Positions 1 through 10,483 of a stretch of DNA of 64,000 bases are shown here, piece after piece. The notes below the pieces were generated by a model that did not search any database, was not told the DNA's origin, and saw only the letters and a program-made list of their open reading frames with translations. Position numbers and translations under genes: made by a program. Each line of letters opens with the position of its first letter. Position 1 is the stretch's first letter. The stretch is from Dastarcus helophoroides (lineage: Eukaryota; Arthropoda; Insecta; Coleoptera; Bothrideridae). The stretch lies in NCBI GenBank assembly GCA_028583605.1, contig CM053325.1:62728148-62792147 (forward strand), given 5' to 3'.

Positions 1-960
1 GTTATTATTTCATCCGAAATACCAAATACGTGATGACTATAGCAATAGGTACTGGTGATATAACGGATATTCGCATGTTTTTTTTTAATATTCGTGTTAA
101 AATTTCGAATTTATTGTAAAACTCGACTTATTTTATCAAAATACAACTTTCTCAAAATTTCGAATTTTTATCTGAAAATTTGTCGTTTTTTCTTCAAAAT
201 TTCATCATTTCTTAACATTCGACTTTTCCCGATTTTTTTTTAATTCGTCTTTATATAAATTTCGAATTGTTTACCAAACTTTGCCTTTTTCTCGAAATTT
301 GGTAAATCTTTTGATAAAAAAATAAAAGTTTTTAAAATAATATTTATCTAAAAATTTTTAAAAACATTTTTTGAAAATTTTGAATTTTTTGAAAACACAA
401 CAATTTCGGAACAATTTAAATTCCAACTTGTTTCTCAAACTTTCAACGTTTATCTCAATAGTAGATATTTTCTGACATTACAGTGGGGTAGTCGTTAAAA
501 AATAAACGTTCAGTCGAGAAATTTCGACTTTTTTCATGAAATTTCGACTTTTTTCCTGAATGTTTCCTCAAAATTCGCCCTTTTCTTCTGGAAAATTTCG
601 ATTTTTTTTTACTAAATTTCGACTTTTTTTCGAAAATCGTCTTTTTCTCGAAGTTTCAAGATTTTTTAAATCTTTCCAAAAGGTCAGGTTTTTTATTTAA
701 GATTTGAATTATAATTCGTCTTTTTCTAAATTACGACTTTACATTACAAAATTCTACTTTCTCCTCTCAAAATTGGACTACATTGGAAATGTTGAATCTT
801 TTATAGAAATTTAGGTCTTTTTCTCGAAATTTTGACTGTCTGTTTCTCAGAATTCGTCTTATTCTCGAAGTTTTGACTAAATGTCTCTGGAAATTTCTAT
901 TTAAAATTGAGTTTTTTTATGCAAAATTCGACCTTTTCGCAAAATTTATTTTTTTCTACA
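1..960. repeat. T-rich degenerate A/T-tract block
   Basis: No gene is seen. The plus strand is strongly pyrimidine-biased and built of degenerate words such as AAATTTCGACTTTTT and TTTCTCGAAATTT. A related stretch starting at about 25011 shares a longer stretch with bases 490-530 (TAAAAAATAAA, then a CAGTCGAGAAATTTCGAC word). The same word type fills the interiors of several hAT-like elements further right, so this is probably transposon interior. No terminus was found here. Confidence 0.6.
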
Positions 961-967
961 ATTTTTT

Positions 968-1170
968 CATGGTGGACTCTTATTGATCGGAAATATTATG
1001 TTTATTAATTTCATTTAACATTTCGGCGATCCAGTTTGGAAATATTTAAATTTTTAATAATGAAAGTTGACAATATTCCGAAACATTTGTCGAAATATCC
1101 AATTTTTTTTAAAACGTCACACCATGACAGTTGACAAAAAATAGGTTAGTTTATTTTACATAGATTAGGG
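968..1170. repeat. Diverged copy of the CATGGTAGAC foldback family
   Basis: It begins CATGGTGGACTCTTATTGAT and continues with a segment around CCAGTTTGGAAATATTTAAA, then AAAACGTCAC and TTTATTTTACATAGATTAGG. The same ordered blocks recur at 2604-2788, and the outer part recurs at 3251-3411 and 51311-51487. Only one arm is present, so it is a partial copy. The family is unidentified. Confidence 0.55.
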
Positions 1171-2199
1171 GAAAAAATGAAAATAAGGCATGGAAAAAAA
1201 TTTAAATTATGAAAATATCAAAAAGAAACTTTAAAAAAAATATTATTCAACATTTTGTCTTAAACATCGGAAGTGCCAAATTAAAGCTCAATACTTCTAG
1301 TTTAAAACTAATTAAATATTTAGAAGCTTATATTAAAAGAAAAGAATTCGTGAAAAGACAAGATATGCACTGATCACTTGCAAAAATTTGGAAAAATCCG
1401 TCTGGAAACACATCAGCTCTCAACGAGTACAAAATAACTTCAAATACAATCGCTTGTACTGCATACATATTATGTGGTTTTTAATGCCCATTTCGATCAC
1501 CTTAGAGGCTGAATGTTGAAAAATTCTCTCATTTGCCCACCTACGTATTGTGGCCAACACCTGTGTGAAATTTCACGCTCTTAGACCACCGGTTTGGGTT
1601 GTACGTTGTCCCTTAATGAATGCTTAGAAATCTGTTTTTTATATGTATGTTATATAAGTTTTCACTTCTGTCGGCACTGTCTTTTTTAATGGCAAGTTTC
1701 TTCACAAAATCTCCAGTTAAAAACCTGCAATTTTAAAAGTGTTTCTTTATAATTTGTGTAAAATTTTGATTTGGTATTTTAAAATGTTGCCCTTAATCCT
1801 AGAGTTTTACTTTCAAATCGCAGTATTCTTTTAAAAATTAAACATAAAATATATATTCCAGGAAGACACTCTTTCTCATCTGGCAACTCTAGTTACATCC
1901 GATATAAATTCTTTGCTCCACTCTTATTTCCACTTAACAATTTCTCTAAAAAAATGTTTATCTGTATTATTAAATTCGTTATGTCTAAAGTGTGTGTGCA
2001 TTATTTAAATTGTGTTTTAATTGGGTTATTATTTTAATTCGTTAATTGTAGAATCACCATGAAGTACAGCAGTGAGTACTAAATGAGTTGATAATTTTAA
2101 TGTGGAAAGGCACCGTTGGGATAAACGGGCGGACTCTGTACTTCCCTATATCGAATAAGGGCAAAATTTCAGGACAAAAACGTTTAATTTCGACAATCT
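1171..2199. other. Intergenic or intronic, no gene seen
   Basis: Mixed AT-rich DNA without a supportable ORF or RNA gene. Bases 1440-1630 are less AT-rich (TGGCCAACACCTGTGTGAAA and ACCACCGGTTTGGGTTGTAC) and look like an old repeat fragment I cannot assign. If TAF4 continues to the left, this is TAF4 intron. Confidence 0.4.
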
Positions 2200-2318
2200 T
2201 ACAACCTATCCTTGTTTAAGAAGGCGGTTCATCGCCATCTATCCTTGTTTCCGCATCCTACTCGCAGTGCTTTGAAAGCATAATAGGGTTACCCTTTGCG
2301 AGTGGATTAAACTTTAAA
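2200..2318 (+). mobile_element. 3' fragment of the LINE family seen at 10475-13995
   Basis: About 115 bp match the 3' end of the LINE at 13865-13985, including ACAACCTATCCTTGTTTAAG and the stop-codon region TTTGAAAGCATAA, and end in an A-rich tail. This is a severely 5'-truncated insertion in the same orientation as the parent. A second truncated copy is at 3478-3590. Confidence 0.8.
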
Positions 2319-2603
2319 AAAAATTGATTGAAACTTAAAACAAATTTAAAATACTTGCAATTTTCAAGAAAAATTGTAAAAATAAATTTTAAGGAAAAAG
2401 TCAACATTTTAAGAAAAGTTCCAAATTTTTATAAAATTTTGCAATTTTTCAGAGAAAATTAAATTTTGAAAATAAATTTGATATTTCAAAAACAAGACGA
2501 ATTAAAAAAACTCCAAATTTTCAGATAAGTCAAATTTTGAGCGAATTGGCAAAATAATTTCGAAATGAAAGGGAATATTGATAAAACTAACAATTTCGAG
2601 AAG
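2319..2603. repeat. A-rich degenerate A/T-tract block
   Basis: Plus-strand purine-rich sequence with words such as AAATTTTGAGAAAA, the reverse polarity of bases 1-960. No gene is seen. Confidence 0.5.
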
Positions 2604-2788
2604 TTTTTTTCAATTTATTTAACATTTCTTCGGCCCAGTTTGGAAATATTTAAATTTTTTATGGTTTGTTGACAATTTTCTAAACAGTTTTTGAAATGCG
2701 ACTACGTGATATTTAAATTTATTGAAAACGTCACCTCATGACAGTTCACAAATTAAGAGGTTAGTTTATTTTACATAGAATAGGAATA
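2604..2788. repeat. Partial copy of the CATGGTAGAC foldback family
   Basis: It shares, in order, CAATTTATTTAACATTTCTT, the CCCAGTTTGGAAATATTTAA block, AAAACGTCAC, CATGACAGTT and GTTAGTTTATTTTACATAGA with 968-1170. The outer CATGGTAGAC end is missing here. Confidence 0.5.
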
Positions 2789-2882
2789 ATGAAAAATAGG
2801 AGACCAAAAATTACATATGGAAAAAAATTGTTTTTTTTTTGATAAATTAGGAAAATATAAAAAATACCTAAAAAAAGTTGTA

Positions 2883-2929
2883 GCACTGGACATCGATGTT
2901 TCGCTCTCATTTGAGCTCGTCAGCAGTGC
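2883..2929 (-). ncRNA. Hammerhead self-cleaving ribozyme, type I (complete core)
   Basis: Read on the minus strand from 2929 to 2883. Stem I 5' strand is GCACTG (2929-2924), then conserved CTGACGA (2923-2917, the CUGANGA box). Stem II is GCTC (2916-2913) with loop AAATGA and GAGC (2906-2903), then GAA (2902-2900). Stem III is ACATCGATGT (2899-2890), fully self-complementary. The cleavage nucleotide C is at 2889, and stem I 3' strand CAGTGC is at 2888-2883. All six stem I pairs and all core positions are present. Because stem III has no loop of its own, the motif may act as a dimer. It lies on the same strand as TAF4. No activity is shown; this is a fold inferred by eye. Confidence 0.8.
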
Positions 2930-3250
2930 ATAACATGGAAAGGGAACAATGAGGAAGAAATACTTAAAAATAATTTTTTTTTTAATATAAAAAAGAAAAA
3001 TAAAGAAATTTTATCATGAATAGACGTTTCATCATCAATTTACTGTGTTAAAAATTTAAATATTTGAAGCCCGATCCACAAGAAACAACTACTCCGAGGG
3101 CTAATACCCCTTCCGGCATTGAACTACACTTGTGAGTCGAACTTACATGCTCTTGGTGACTACTGTTCCTAACCGCCGAAATCTCTTCAGCTTGGTAGTT
3201 AGAAGCACTCACCATTTGCGGAGTCCGTTCGTTCCTTTAGAGGAATAGGT
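2930..3250. other. Unassigned segment beside the hammerhead
   Basis: Bases 3061-3240 are less AT-rich than their surroundings. The minus strand is open for about 60 codons in one frame (about 3236 down to 3050). I recognise no protein. It could be the body of the retroelement that carries the hammerhead at 2883-2929, but this is inference from adjacency only. Confidence 0.3.
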
Positions 3251-3411
3251 TTATTCTTCATGGTAGACCCTTATTGACCGGAAATATTATGTTTTTTTTC
3301 AATTTATTTAACCTTTAAATTTAAATATTTCCAAACTGGGCCGAAGAAATGTTAAATAAATTGAAAAAAACATAATATTTCCGGGTAATAAGGGTCTACC
3401 ATGAAGAATAA
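3251..3411. repeat. Near-perfect 161-bp palindrome (foldback element)
   Basis: The left arm starts TTATTCTTCATGGTAGACCC and the right arm ends GGGTCTACCATGAAGAATAA. The whole segment is one long inverted repeat with few mismatches, including CCGGAAATATTATG against CATAATATTTCCGG and matching inner TTTAAATATTTCCAAACTGG sequence. The same family occurs at 968-1170, 2604-2788 and 51311-51487. It has no coding capacity. Confidence 0.8.
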
Positions 3412-3477
3412 TTTCGAGAAGTGTTAAAACTTAAAAAAAAAGTCAAAATTTCCCAGAGAAAGTCAAATTTTACGAAG

Positions 3478-3590
3478 AGAATTTTCCCCAAAAATTACAA
3501 CCTATCCTCGTTTAAGAAGGCGGTTCATCGCCATCTATCCTTGTTTCCGCATCCTACTCGCAGTGCTTTGAAAGCATAATGGGGTTACCC
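3478..3590 (+). mobile_element. 3' fragment of the 10475-13995 LINE family
   Basis: It matches the parent from GAATTTTCCCC through ACAACCTATCC and AAGAAGGCGGTTCATCGCCA to GGGGTTACCCTT, and then runs into A-rich sequence. Like 2200-2318 it is a dead 5'-truncated copy. Confidence 0.75.
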
Positions 3591-6500
3591 TTAAAAAAAA
3601 TGAAATTTGAAAATAGATGCATTTCCGGTAAAATCTGAATTTTGAAAAGAAGAAATTTCGAAAAATATTTTTATATATTTTGTCAAAAATTCTCAAAAAA
3701 AGCAAAATTTTAGAAAAAAAAAACGTCTACTTTTGACAATAGATTGAATCCCAGAACAAATATAAAAACCTAAAATTTTTAAACAAATTTGAATTTTGTG
3801 AAAAATTGTAAAATCTCAACAAAAAAATTGGAAAAAACTCAAAGCTTAGAAAAAATTGTCGAACTTTAAAAAGTCGAAGTTTTTCAGAGAAGAAGAAAAT
3901 AAAAAACTTGAACTTTTGCAGAAAAAGTTAAATTTTGAAAATAAATATGACATTTCCAGATCAAAACGAATAAAAATAACTTCATATTTTCAGAAAAATT
4001 CGAATTTTCAAAAAAATGGTAAAATAATTTCTAACTAAAAAGGAATGTGGATAAAACTTCCAGTTTCAAGAAAACTGTTGAACTTTAAAAAAGGGTCACC
4101 ATTTTCCAGAGAAAGTCAAATTTTAAGAATAAAATCAAATTTTTCGATAAAGTCACACATTCTGAAAATGGGCGAGTTTCGTCGATAAAATCGCAGCTTG
4201 CAAAAACATAATAAAATGTCGAATTTTCAGTTAAAAGTTGGATGCATTTCGTTCGAAATAAAAGTTGATATTTACGGAAAATTCGAATTTTGAAAAAAAG
4301 AGATTTCGAAAAATACGAATTGGTCGAAAATTCTCAAAAAAACAAAATTTTAGAAAAAAACTGTCCACTTTTGACAACAGATTGAATCCCAGAACAAATT
4401 TAAAAACCTAACATTTTGAAACAAATTTGAATGTTGTGAAAAATTGTAAAATCTCAACAAAAAAATTGGAAAAAACTCAAAGCTTAGAAAAAATTGTCGA
4501 ACTTTAAAAAGTCGAAGTTTTTCAGAGAAGAAGAAAATTAATAAAATTGAAATTTTGCAGAGAAAGTTAAATTTTGACAATAAATTTAAAATTTCGAGAA
4601 GTCGAATAAAAAAAACATCTAATTTTCAGAAAAAATCAAATTTTCAGAGAAATCCGAATTTTGAAAAAATTGGTAAAATAATTTCCAAATAAAAAGGAAT
4701 GTGGATAAAACTTCCAGTGACAAGAAAAGTGTTGAACTTTAAAAAAAGGTCAAAATTTCCCGGGGAAAGTCAACTTTTAAAAACAAAATCCAACTTTTTG
4801 ATAAAGTCAAACATTCTGTCAATTTTAAAAACAAAATGAAATTTTTGGAAAAAATCAAACATTTCGAAAATGGGTGAATTTCGCCGACAAAATCGCAGCT
4901 TGCAGAAACATAATAAAATGTCGAATTTTCAGATAAAAGTTGGAATTTCGAGAAACACCTAATTTTGCGAAACAGGTCGAAATTTCCAGAAAATAAATAA
5001 AAGTTTAAATGTTCGGTAAGAATCAATATTTGAGGGATGTGGTGAAATTTGGAAAAAAAACGTAACTTACAAAGAATAGAAATTTCGAGCAAGAAATCGC
5101 AATTTAGAACAAAGTCAAAAAAATGTAATTTGGGATAAAAGCCAAATTTAAGAATAGATCTAAATTTCGAAAAAAGAAAATTTGAGAAAAAAGATCGAAA
5201 TCTTTAAGAACTATTTTATTTAACATCTCCAAATTATTACGTCAAAGTTTTACTTTTTTTATCAAGGAATCAACAGAAGACGAATTTTTGAGAAATAAGT
5301 CGAATCTTCCAGTAAGTCGAGTTAAAAAAAAAGTTAACATTTTCACAGATTGTCGAGTTTTGAGGAGAGAGGAAGATTTAGAGAAAAAAGTCTAAATACA
5401 TGGTTAGAAAAGTCCAAATACATGGTTAAAAAAAAAGACGAATACAGAGAAGAGTTAAAAAAGTCGAATTTGCGAGAAAAAGGCAAATTTTGAAATAAAG
5501 CTATAAATTTTTAAAAAGGTCTATTGGGCTGAATATGTTTTCATTTGATTACATGAGTCAGAGGGGACTCTCCTTGTTCCATATTTATTCAAGAGTGTGA
5601 ATAAAATTGTTTGCAATTTTGATCTTTTTAAAAAAATTCATTTTTGAAAAATATTAATGTTCTCAAACGAATATTTTTCGCAAAATTTTGACAAAAAAGA
5701 CAAATTTTGGTAAGTTGAAATTTGAGGAAAATGCTAAAAAAAATCGAAATTTTTAGAAAAAAGATAATTCGAAAATAAAAACAACGAATTCTGATACAAA
5801 AATTAAACATTTTTACAAAATCGAGTTTTCCAAAGAACATTCTAAAAAAAATCACAATTTCAAAAATGACGAATATAGAGAAAGAGGGAATTTTTGGGAT
5901 AAAATAGATCTAAGGGAAAAATTCAAAAGACGAATTTCGAGGAAATACTAAGGTTTCTAAATCTGGAAAGAGATAAAATCAAAATTTCACGAAAAACGCA
6001 AAAAATATAGAAAATTCCCAAAAAGTCAGATTCTAAAAGCTCAGTGTTAAAAAATACAGCAGAATTTTGAAAGAAAATCAACATTTCGAGGAAAAGCTCG
6101 ACATTATTATACCTGAAATTTAAAAGAAATCCAGAATTTTTCACAAACAGTTAAATTTTAATACAAAAAAGTCGAATTTTGCGAATAAAGTCAAAATTAG
6201 AAAAAAAGACCAGTAATTAAAAAAACTCTAAATTTAGGAAAAAACGACTTTTGAAGAAAAAAAAATTCAAAACAGAATTGAGATTTTTTAGAGGAAGTCT
6301 GATTTTAAGAAAATTTGAGAACAAATTTGTATTTTTCAGAAAGAGCAATTTTAGCCTTTTTAGAGAACTTTCAAATATTTTTCAAAATCTCCCAAGCAAT
6401 ATTTTTCTCCTAATCTGTTTTTTATCAAAATTTCAAATTTCGAAAAAAATTAGAATTTGGTTAATAAGACGAAAGTTGCTGAAATTAGAATTGTGAAAAG

Positions 6501-6610
6501 AGTTTTTGCATTTTTACAGAACTTCCAAATATTTTCGAAATCTCCCAATCAATATTTTTCTCCAAATCTTTGCTTTTTTATTAAAATATCGACCAAATTT
6601 CAAACAAAAA
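3591..6610. repeat. A-rich degenerate block with internal duplication
   Basis: Three kilobases of purine-rich plus-strand sequence in words such as GAAAAAAGTCGAATTTTGAG. Segments of about 600 bp are repeated in degenerate form: the region near 3720-4060 (TTTTGACAATAGATTGAATC and following) recurs near 4365-4720. A 50-bp segment at 5523-5573 (ATTGGGCTGAATATG onward) recurs at 6614-6665. Several ORFs of 60-117 codons here are made of these repeats and are not credible genes. It may be the interior of the element whose right end is at about 6800. Confidence 0.6.
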
Positions 6611-6613
6611 AAA

Positions 6614-6800
6614 TATTGGGCTGAATATGTTTTCATTTGATTACATGAGTCAGAGGGGACTCTCCCTGTCCCCTGTTTTGTCTAATTTAATTTTGAAGTA
6701 AAATGTAAAATCAGAAATTTGTGGCTCTGAAATTCACGAAACAAATTTTTTTTATTGCGGATGGCTCTTTTGGCTTAAAAGTTTGCCGCCCCCTGCCCTA
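6614..6800. mobile_element. Probable right end of a hAT-like element
   Basis: Read from the minus strand, the end is TAGGGCAGGGGGCGGCAAAC followed by TTTTAAGCCAAAAGAGCC. This is the style of terminus seen in many hAT elements. The presumed 8-bp target copy would be GGGCGTTG (6801-6808). No matching left end was found in the window, so the element is either truncated or starts further left. Confidence 0.45.
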
Positions 6801-7047
6801 GGGCGTTGCCATTTAATAGCGACGTTTACAATTTGGATTGTTACTCTCTTTTAAATCAATCATTTTGATATAATAGATATTACAAATTAATAAATCGCAA
6901 ATGTCAAAAAAATCCAATTAAACAGCAGATTTATAGGACATTAAACGTTAAAGGCACCACGGGTGTTGCAGGATAATAACGCCTTCGTTTGTTGGTATTG
7001 GGGTCGGTTGAAACAATTTCATCTCTCTTTTAAAACGCCTCCAGATA
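6801..7047. other. No gene seen
   Basis: AT-rich single-copy-looking sequence between the hAT-like end and the mariner element. Nothing supportable was found. Confidence 0.4.
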
Positions 7048-8299
7048 ACAGGTCATTCAATTAGTCCGTAGAATAGTAAAAAAAAAACAAAATTTTGACA
7101 AAACTCGATTTTATTATTCAACATAGTTGCCTTCGAGGGCGATACAACGAGTATAGCGATTTTCCAACTTTTCGATACCACTTTTATAGAACGATTTCTC
7201 TTTCTCGTCAAAATAGGCCTCAGTTTCAGCGATTACTTCATCATTGGACTTAAATTTCTTTCCAACAAGCATTCTCTTGAGATCTGAAAACAGGAAAGTC
7301 GCTGGGGGCTAAATCTGGAGAATGCGGTGGGTGGGTAAGCAATTCGAAGCCCAATTCATTCAATTTTGCCATCGTTTTCATCGATTTGTGACACGGTGCA
7401 TTGTCTTGGTGAAACAACACTTTTTTCTTTTGCAAATGTGGCCGTTTCTTTGCGATTTCAGCCTTCAATCGATCCAAAAGTGCACAGTAATAGTCGCTGT
7501 TGATGGTGGTTCCTTTTTGGAGATAGTCGATGAATATTATTCCTTTCGCATCCCAAAATACAGAAGCCATCACCTTACCGGCCGACTGTTGCGTCTTTGC
7601 TTGCTTTGGATTCGGTTCGTCGACTGCTGTCCACTCAGTTGACTGTTTTTTGGATTCTGGTGTGTAATAGTGAAGCCATGTTTCATCCATTGTCGCATAT
7701 CGGCGATAGAATTCCATTTTATTGCGGTTCAACAGCGCCAAACACTCCTCTGAAGCATCGATTCGTTGTTTTTGGTCGACTGTGAGCTCACGCGGCACCC
7801 ACTTTGCACAGAGCTTTCGCATATCAAAATGTTCGTGTAAAATGGTAAAAATGCTACCATCTGATATCTTTACAATGTCACCTAGCTCGTGCACCTTTAA
7901 TTTGCGATGGTTCATAACCAAGTTGTGGATTTTTTTGAAGTTTTCTGGAATAACAGCCTCATTTGGACGTCCACTGCGCTCTGCAACATTTGTGGTGGTA
8001 CGACCACGTTTAAATTCAGCAATCCACTTCTCTACCATTTGTCTCGATGGAACAGAGTTCGGATAATGTTTATCAAACCATTGTTTGGTTTCCACTACAT
8101 TTTTTTCATCAAAAAGCAATGCTTTATCAAAACTCGAAATTCACTTCACACAAAATGCTATAACTCACGAAGCAATAGTCAGATTGCTGTCAAATTTATA
8201 CCCGTATCGTTTGAAGGTTAGTACTAAATAAAAGTCATATGGAAAAAATTCTAGCAACGCCATCTATGTATCATCCTATGGACTTTTTGAATGGACTGT
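7048..8299 (-). mobile_element. mariner-family transposon, full length, 1252 bp
   Basis: Both ends begin ACAG inside a TA dinucleotide (TA at 7046-7047 and 8300-8301), the expected target duplication. Terminal inverted repeats of about 26 bp align imperfectly: left ACAGGTCATTCAATTAGTCC, right (minus) ACAGTCCATTCAAAAAGTCC. The length and one transposase gene on the minus strand are typical of mariner. The transposase reading frame is broken, so the copy is non-autonomous. Confidence 0.92.
7114..8145 (-). pseudogene. mariner transposase (DD34D), frameshifted
   Basis: A DDE transposase that would cut and rejoin DNA at TA sites. The open part (about 8119 to 7250) carries KHYPNSVPSRQMVEKWI in the helix-turn-helix region, WVPRELT, then the catalytic aspartates in MDETWLHYY, HQDNAPCH and HSPDLAPSD. 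The last two are separated by 34 residues, the DD34D signature. Two lesions are visible. Near 8100 a run of seven A residues appears one short, because upstream codons (EFRVLIKHCF) are in another frame. Near 7296 two bases appear lost after APSD, so the C-terminal part, ending CIALEGNYVE with a stop at 7116-7114, is in a different frame. Otherwise the gene is well preserved, which suggests a fairly recent insertion. Confidence 0.92.
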
Positions 8300-8778
8300 T
8301 ATTTCTCTAATGCAAATAGTGCCATTAAAACCTGATCTATTTATAGTCAAATAATGAGTGTTATTTGAGGCATATTACCAAATGCGCTGTTGTCACAGTG
8401 AGCGATTTTGTTGAAAATATTTCAACCGTTCCCGGTCTACCTTAAAAGATTCAACGCTTCGAAGATTTTGAAATTTATATAAAAAACAAAATAAAACCAA
8501 ATATTCGACATTAATTTTTCTAAAAACCTTACATTTTCTAAAATAAACAAAAATTCGGATAAAATTTTTTTTTGTATATTTCTCGAAAATTTTAATTTTA
8601 TTTTAAAAATTTCGAAATTTTTACTTATTTTTTAATATTTTAACTCACACATAATGTCGACTTTTTTTCGAAATATAGATTTTAATTTTTAAAATTGGAG
8701 TTCTATTTTTCGAAATTTGACCTTTAAACTAAAAAACCTTGTAACTTCAAGTTAGAACACAGAATTTCGAAGAAACCT
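8300..8778. other. AT-rich, no gene seen
   Basis: Degenerate A/T-tract sequence without coding potential. Confidence 0.4.
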
Positions 8779-8858
8779 GAAATTTCGTCATCGTATTAGA
8801 AATTTCGTCATCGTATTAAAAATTTCGTCATCGTATTAGAAATTTCGTCATCGTATTA
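8779..8858. repeat. 20-bp tandem repeat, four copies
   Basis: The unit GAAATTTCGTCATCGTATTA is repeated four times head to tail with a single G/A difference, and a fifth partial unit follows. It is a short minisatellite. Confidence 0.9.
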
Positions 8859-9297
8859 GAAATTTCATTCAATTTTTTTTTTTTCTTTCAGTTCTCCAAG
8901 TAATTATCGTTTTTAGGAAGGAACGAACAATAATCAGTCGATCTTTTTATTTATATTTTCGTTTGGCAAAGGGAATTTGAAACACCGGAGATTTTAAGAA
9001 GTTTGAATAGATTAGGGTTTTGACCGAAAATCTCCTTTCGTTAGGTCTATTTTTTCTATCGACCGTCAATTAAACGATAAAATGATAAAATAACAAAATT
9101 CTGATATAAAGTAACCAATCTTTCGACATAAAATCGTTTTCCATAAATATTTCAAGTTTAAATTCAAGTAAAGAATAGATTTTATTTGGATCTTAAAAGT
9201 GCCAGCTAGTAGATAAATAAACAAAAACAATAACGCTCTTGTTTTACTAGTTTATATTGGATTTAAATGTATTAATAACATTGAATTAAATATGTCA
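8859..9297. other. AT-rich, no gene seen
   Basis: No ORF, RNA gene or repeat terminus is recognised here. Confidence 0.4.
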
Positions 9298-10186
9298 TTT
9301 AGTAGGGAAGACTGGGGTATTGTGGACCGCCTTTTTATGTTGGCTAAAAACTGGCAAAAAAATATTTTTTTCTGAAAATTTCAAAGCTTGAGTTTGTAGT
9401 ACAACTAATAATCTCTCTTTGGGTCGCATCAGTTTGGTCAAATTGTATTAAATTAAACAACTTATATCCGTTGGCGCAAAAATTGCATTTTTGCGATTTT
9501 GAAAAATGTCGGGGAATTACGGACCACTTTGTAAATGGATTAAAAATGGAAAAGTGTGATAGAAAAATCTTCTTATTTTTTATTCAGAACGGCAGAAGAT
9601 TTATTATGAAAGAGAAAGTGGAGTGAGAAATGGCAATGAAAATCAGTTCGAAACGAAATTATTATTGTGTCCCAAAAAACTATTAGAAATTGCCGAAAAA
9701 TAATGCTGTGCTGAAAATTTGCACAAATAATCACTTATATGCATCAAATATACGAAATTAGCTTGTGAAATGTAAAGAATTTGGTGATCCATAATTCCAC
9801 GACAAAAGTGGTCCGTAATTCCCCGAAGGTCATTTTTTACAATATGGCAGCATATGAGTAACACAAGACAAACTTCATGTTCCTGTCGAAGACTTAAGGT
9901 TTCACGAATATTATGAAGATATTTACCTAAGTTGGTTCTCAAAAAATGTGGTCAAATTAGAGGAAACTCTAAAGTGAAAAAAAAATTTCGAAGTATCCCG
10001 TTTCTATTTGGCATCGAAGCGAGGTAACGGTTCGTGTACACAAGTCGAGTACTGAAGGGAAAATGAGCCTAACATGAGGTGAGCTGACGACAGTTATTTG
10101 TAGCTATCAACCACAATTAGAGAAAAAAATATGAAGCTGGTCCGCAATTCCCCGTGGTTCAGAATACCTCAGTCTCCCATACTAAA
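9298..10186. mobile_element. Non-autonomous inverted-repeat DNA element, about 890 bp
   Basis: The left end TTTAGTAGGGAAGACTGGGG and the right end (minus) TTTAGTATGGGAGACTGAGG are imperfect inverted repeats of about 30 bp, continuing GTATTGTGGACC and GTATTCTGAACC. Inside, a word like GGGGAATTACGGACCAC occurs in both orientations (near 9511, 9805 and 10137). The exact target duplication is unclear because TTTAGTA itself is palindromic across the ends. No transposase is seen; the ORF at 9942-9643 is not recognisable. Confidence 0.65.
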
Positions 10187-10474
10187 TAGTGAAAATCGAC
10201 TAATTTTATTAAATTTCCTTATAAAAGTGCTGTTGCCTAAATTTAAACCGTTCCTGTAAATATAGACAGCTTTATTTAAGATATTCTCTGTAATTTATTT
10301 GCGAAGTATTCATATTTTTTTATACAGTTTATTGGCTTTTTCTTCGCCGGTCACTCCTTTTCCTTTATTTAAGTAAATATTTATGAATTGATTTCCTGAA
10401 ATTAAAGTGGTGCACATTTTTGGAACTTTGCTGGCAGTTTTATCCGAACACGAAAAATGTCAGAAAACAATTTA
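10187..10474. other. No gene seen, possible LINE 5' flank
   Basis: AT-rich sequence before the first recognisable LINE coding segment. The true 5' end of the LINE could lie in here. Confidence 0.35.
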
Positions 10475-10483
10475 TAGACAGGG

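Noticed and set aside
3856..6496. ORFs of 60-117 codons in both strands
   Set aside because: They are composed of the degenerate A/T-tract words, have Phe/Lys/Ser/Ile-only composition, recur with the repeats and match no family.
7322..8221. Overlapping plus-strand ORFs of 62-114 codons
   Set aside because: They lie antisense to the mariner transposase, which has clear motifs on the minus strand.
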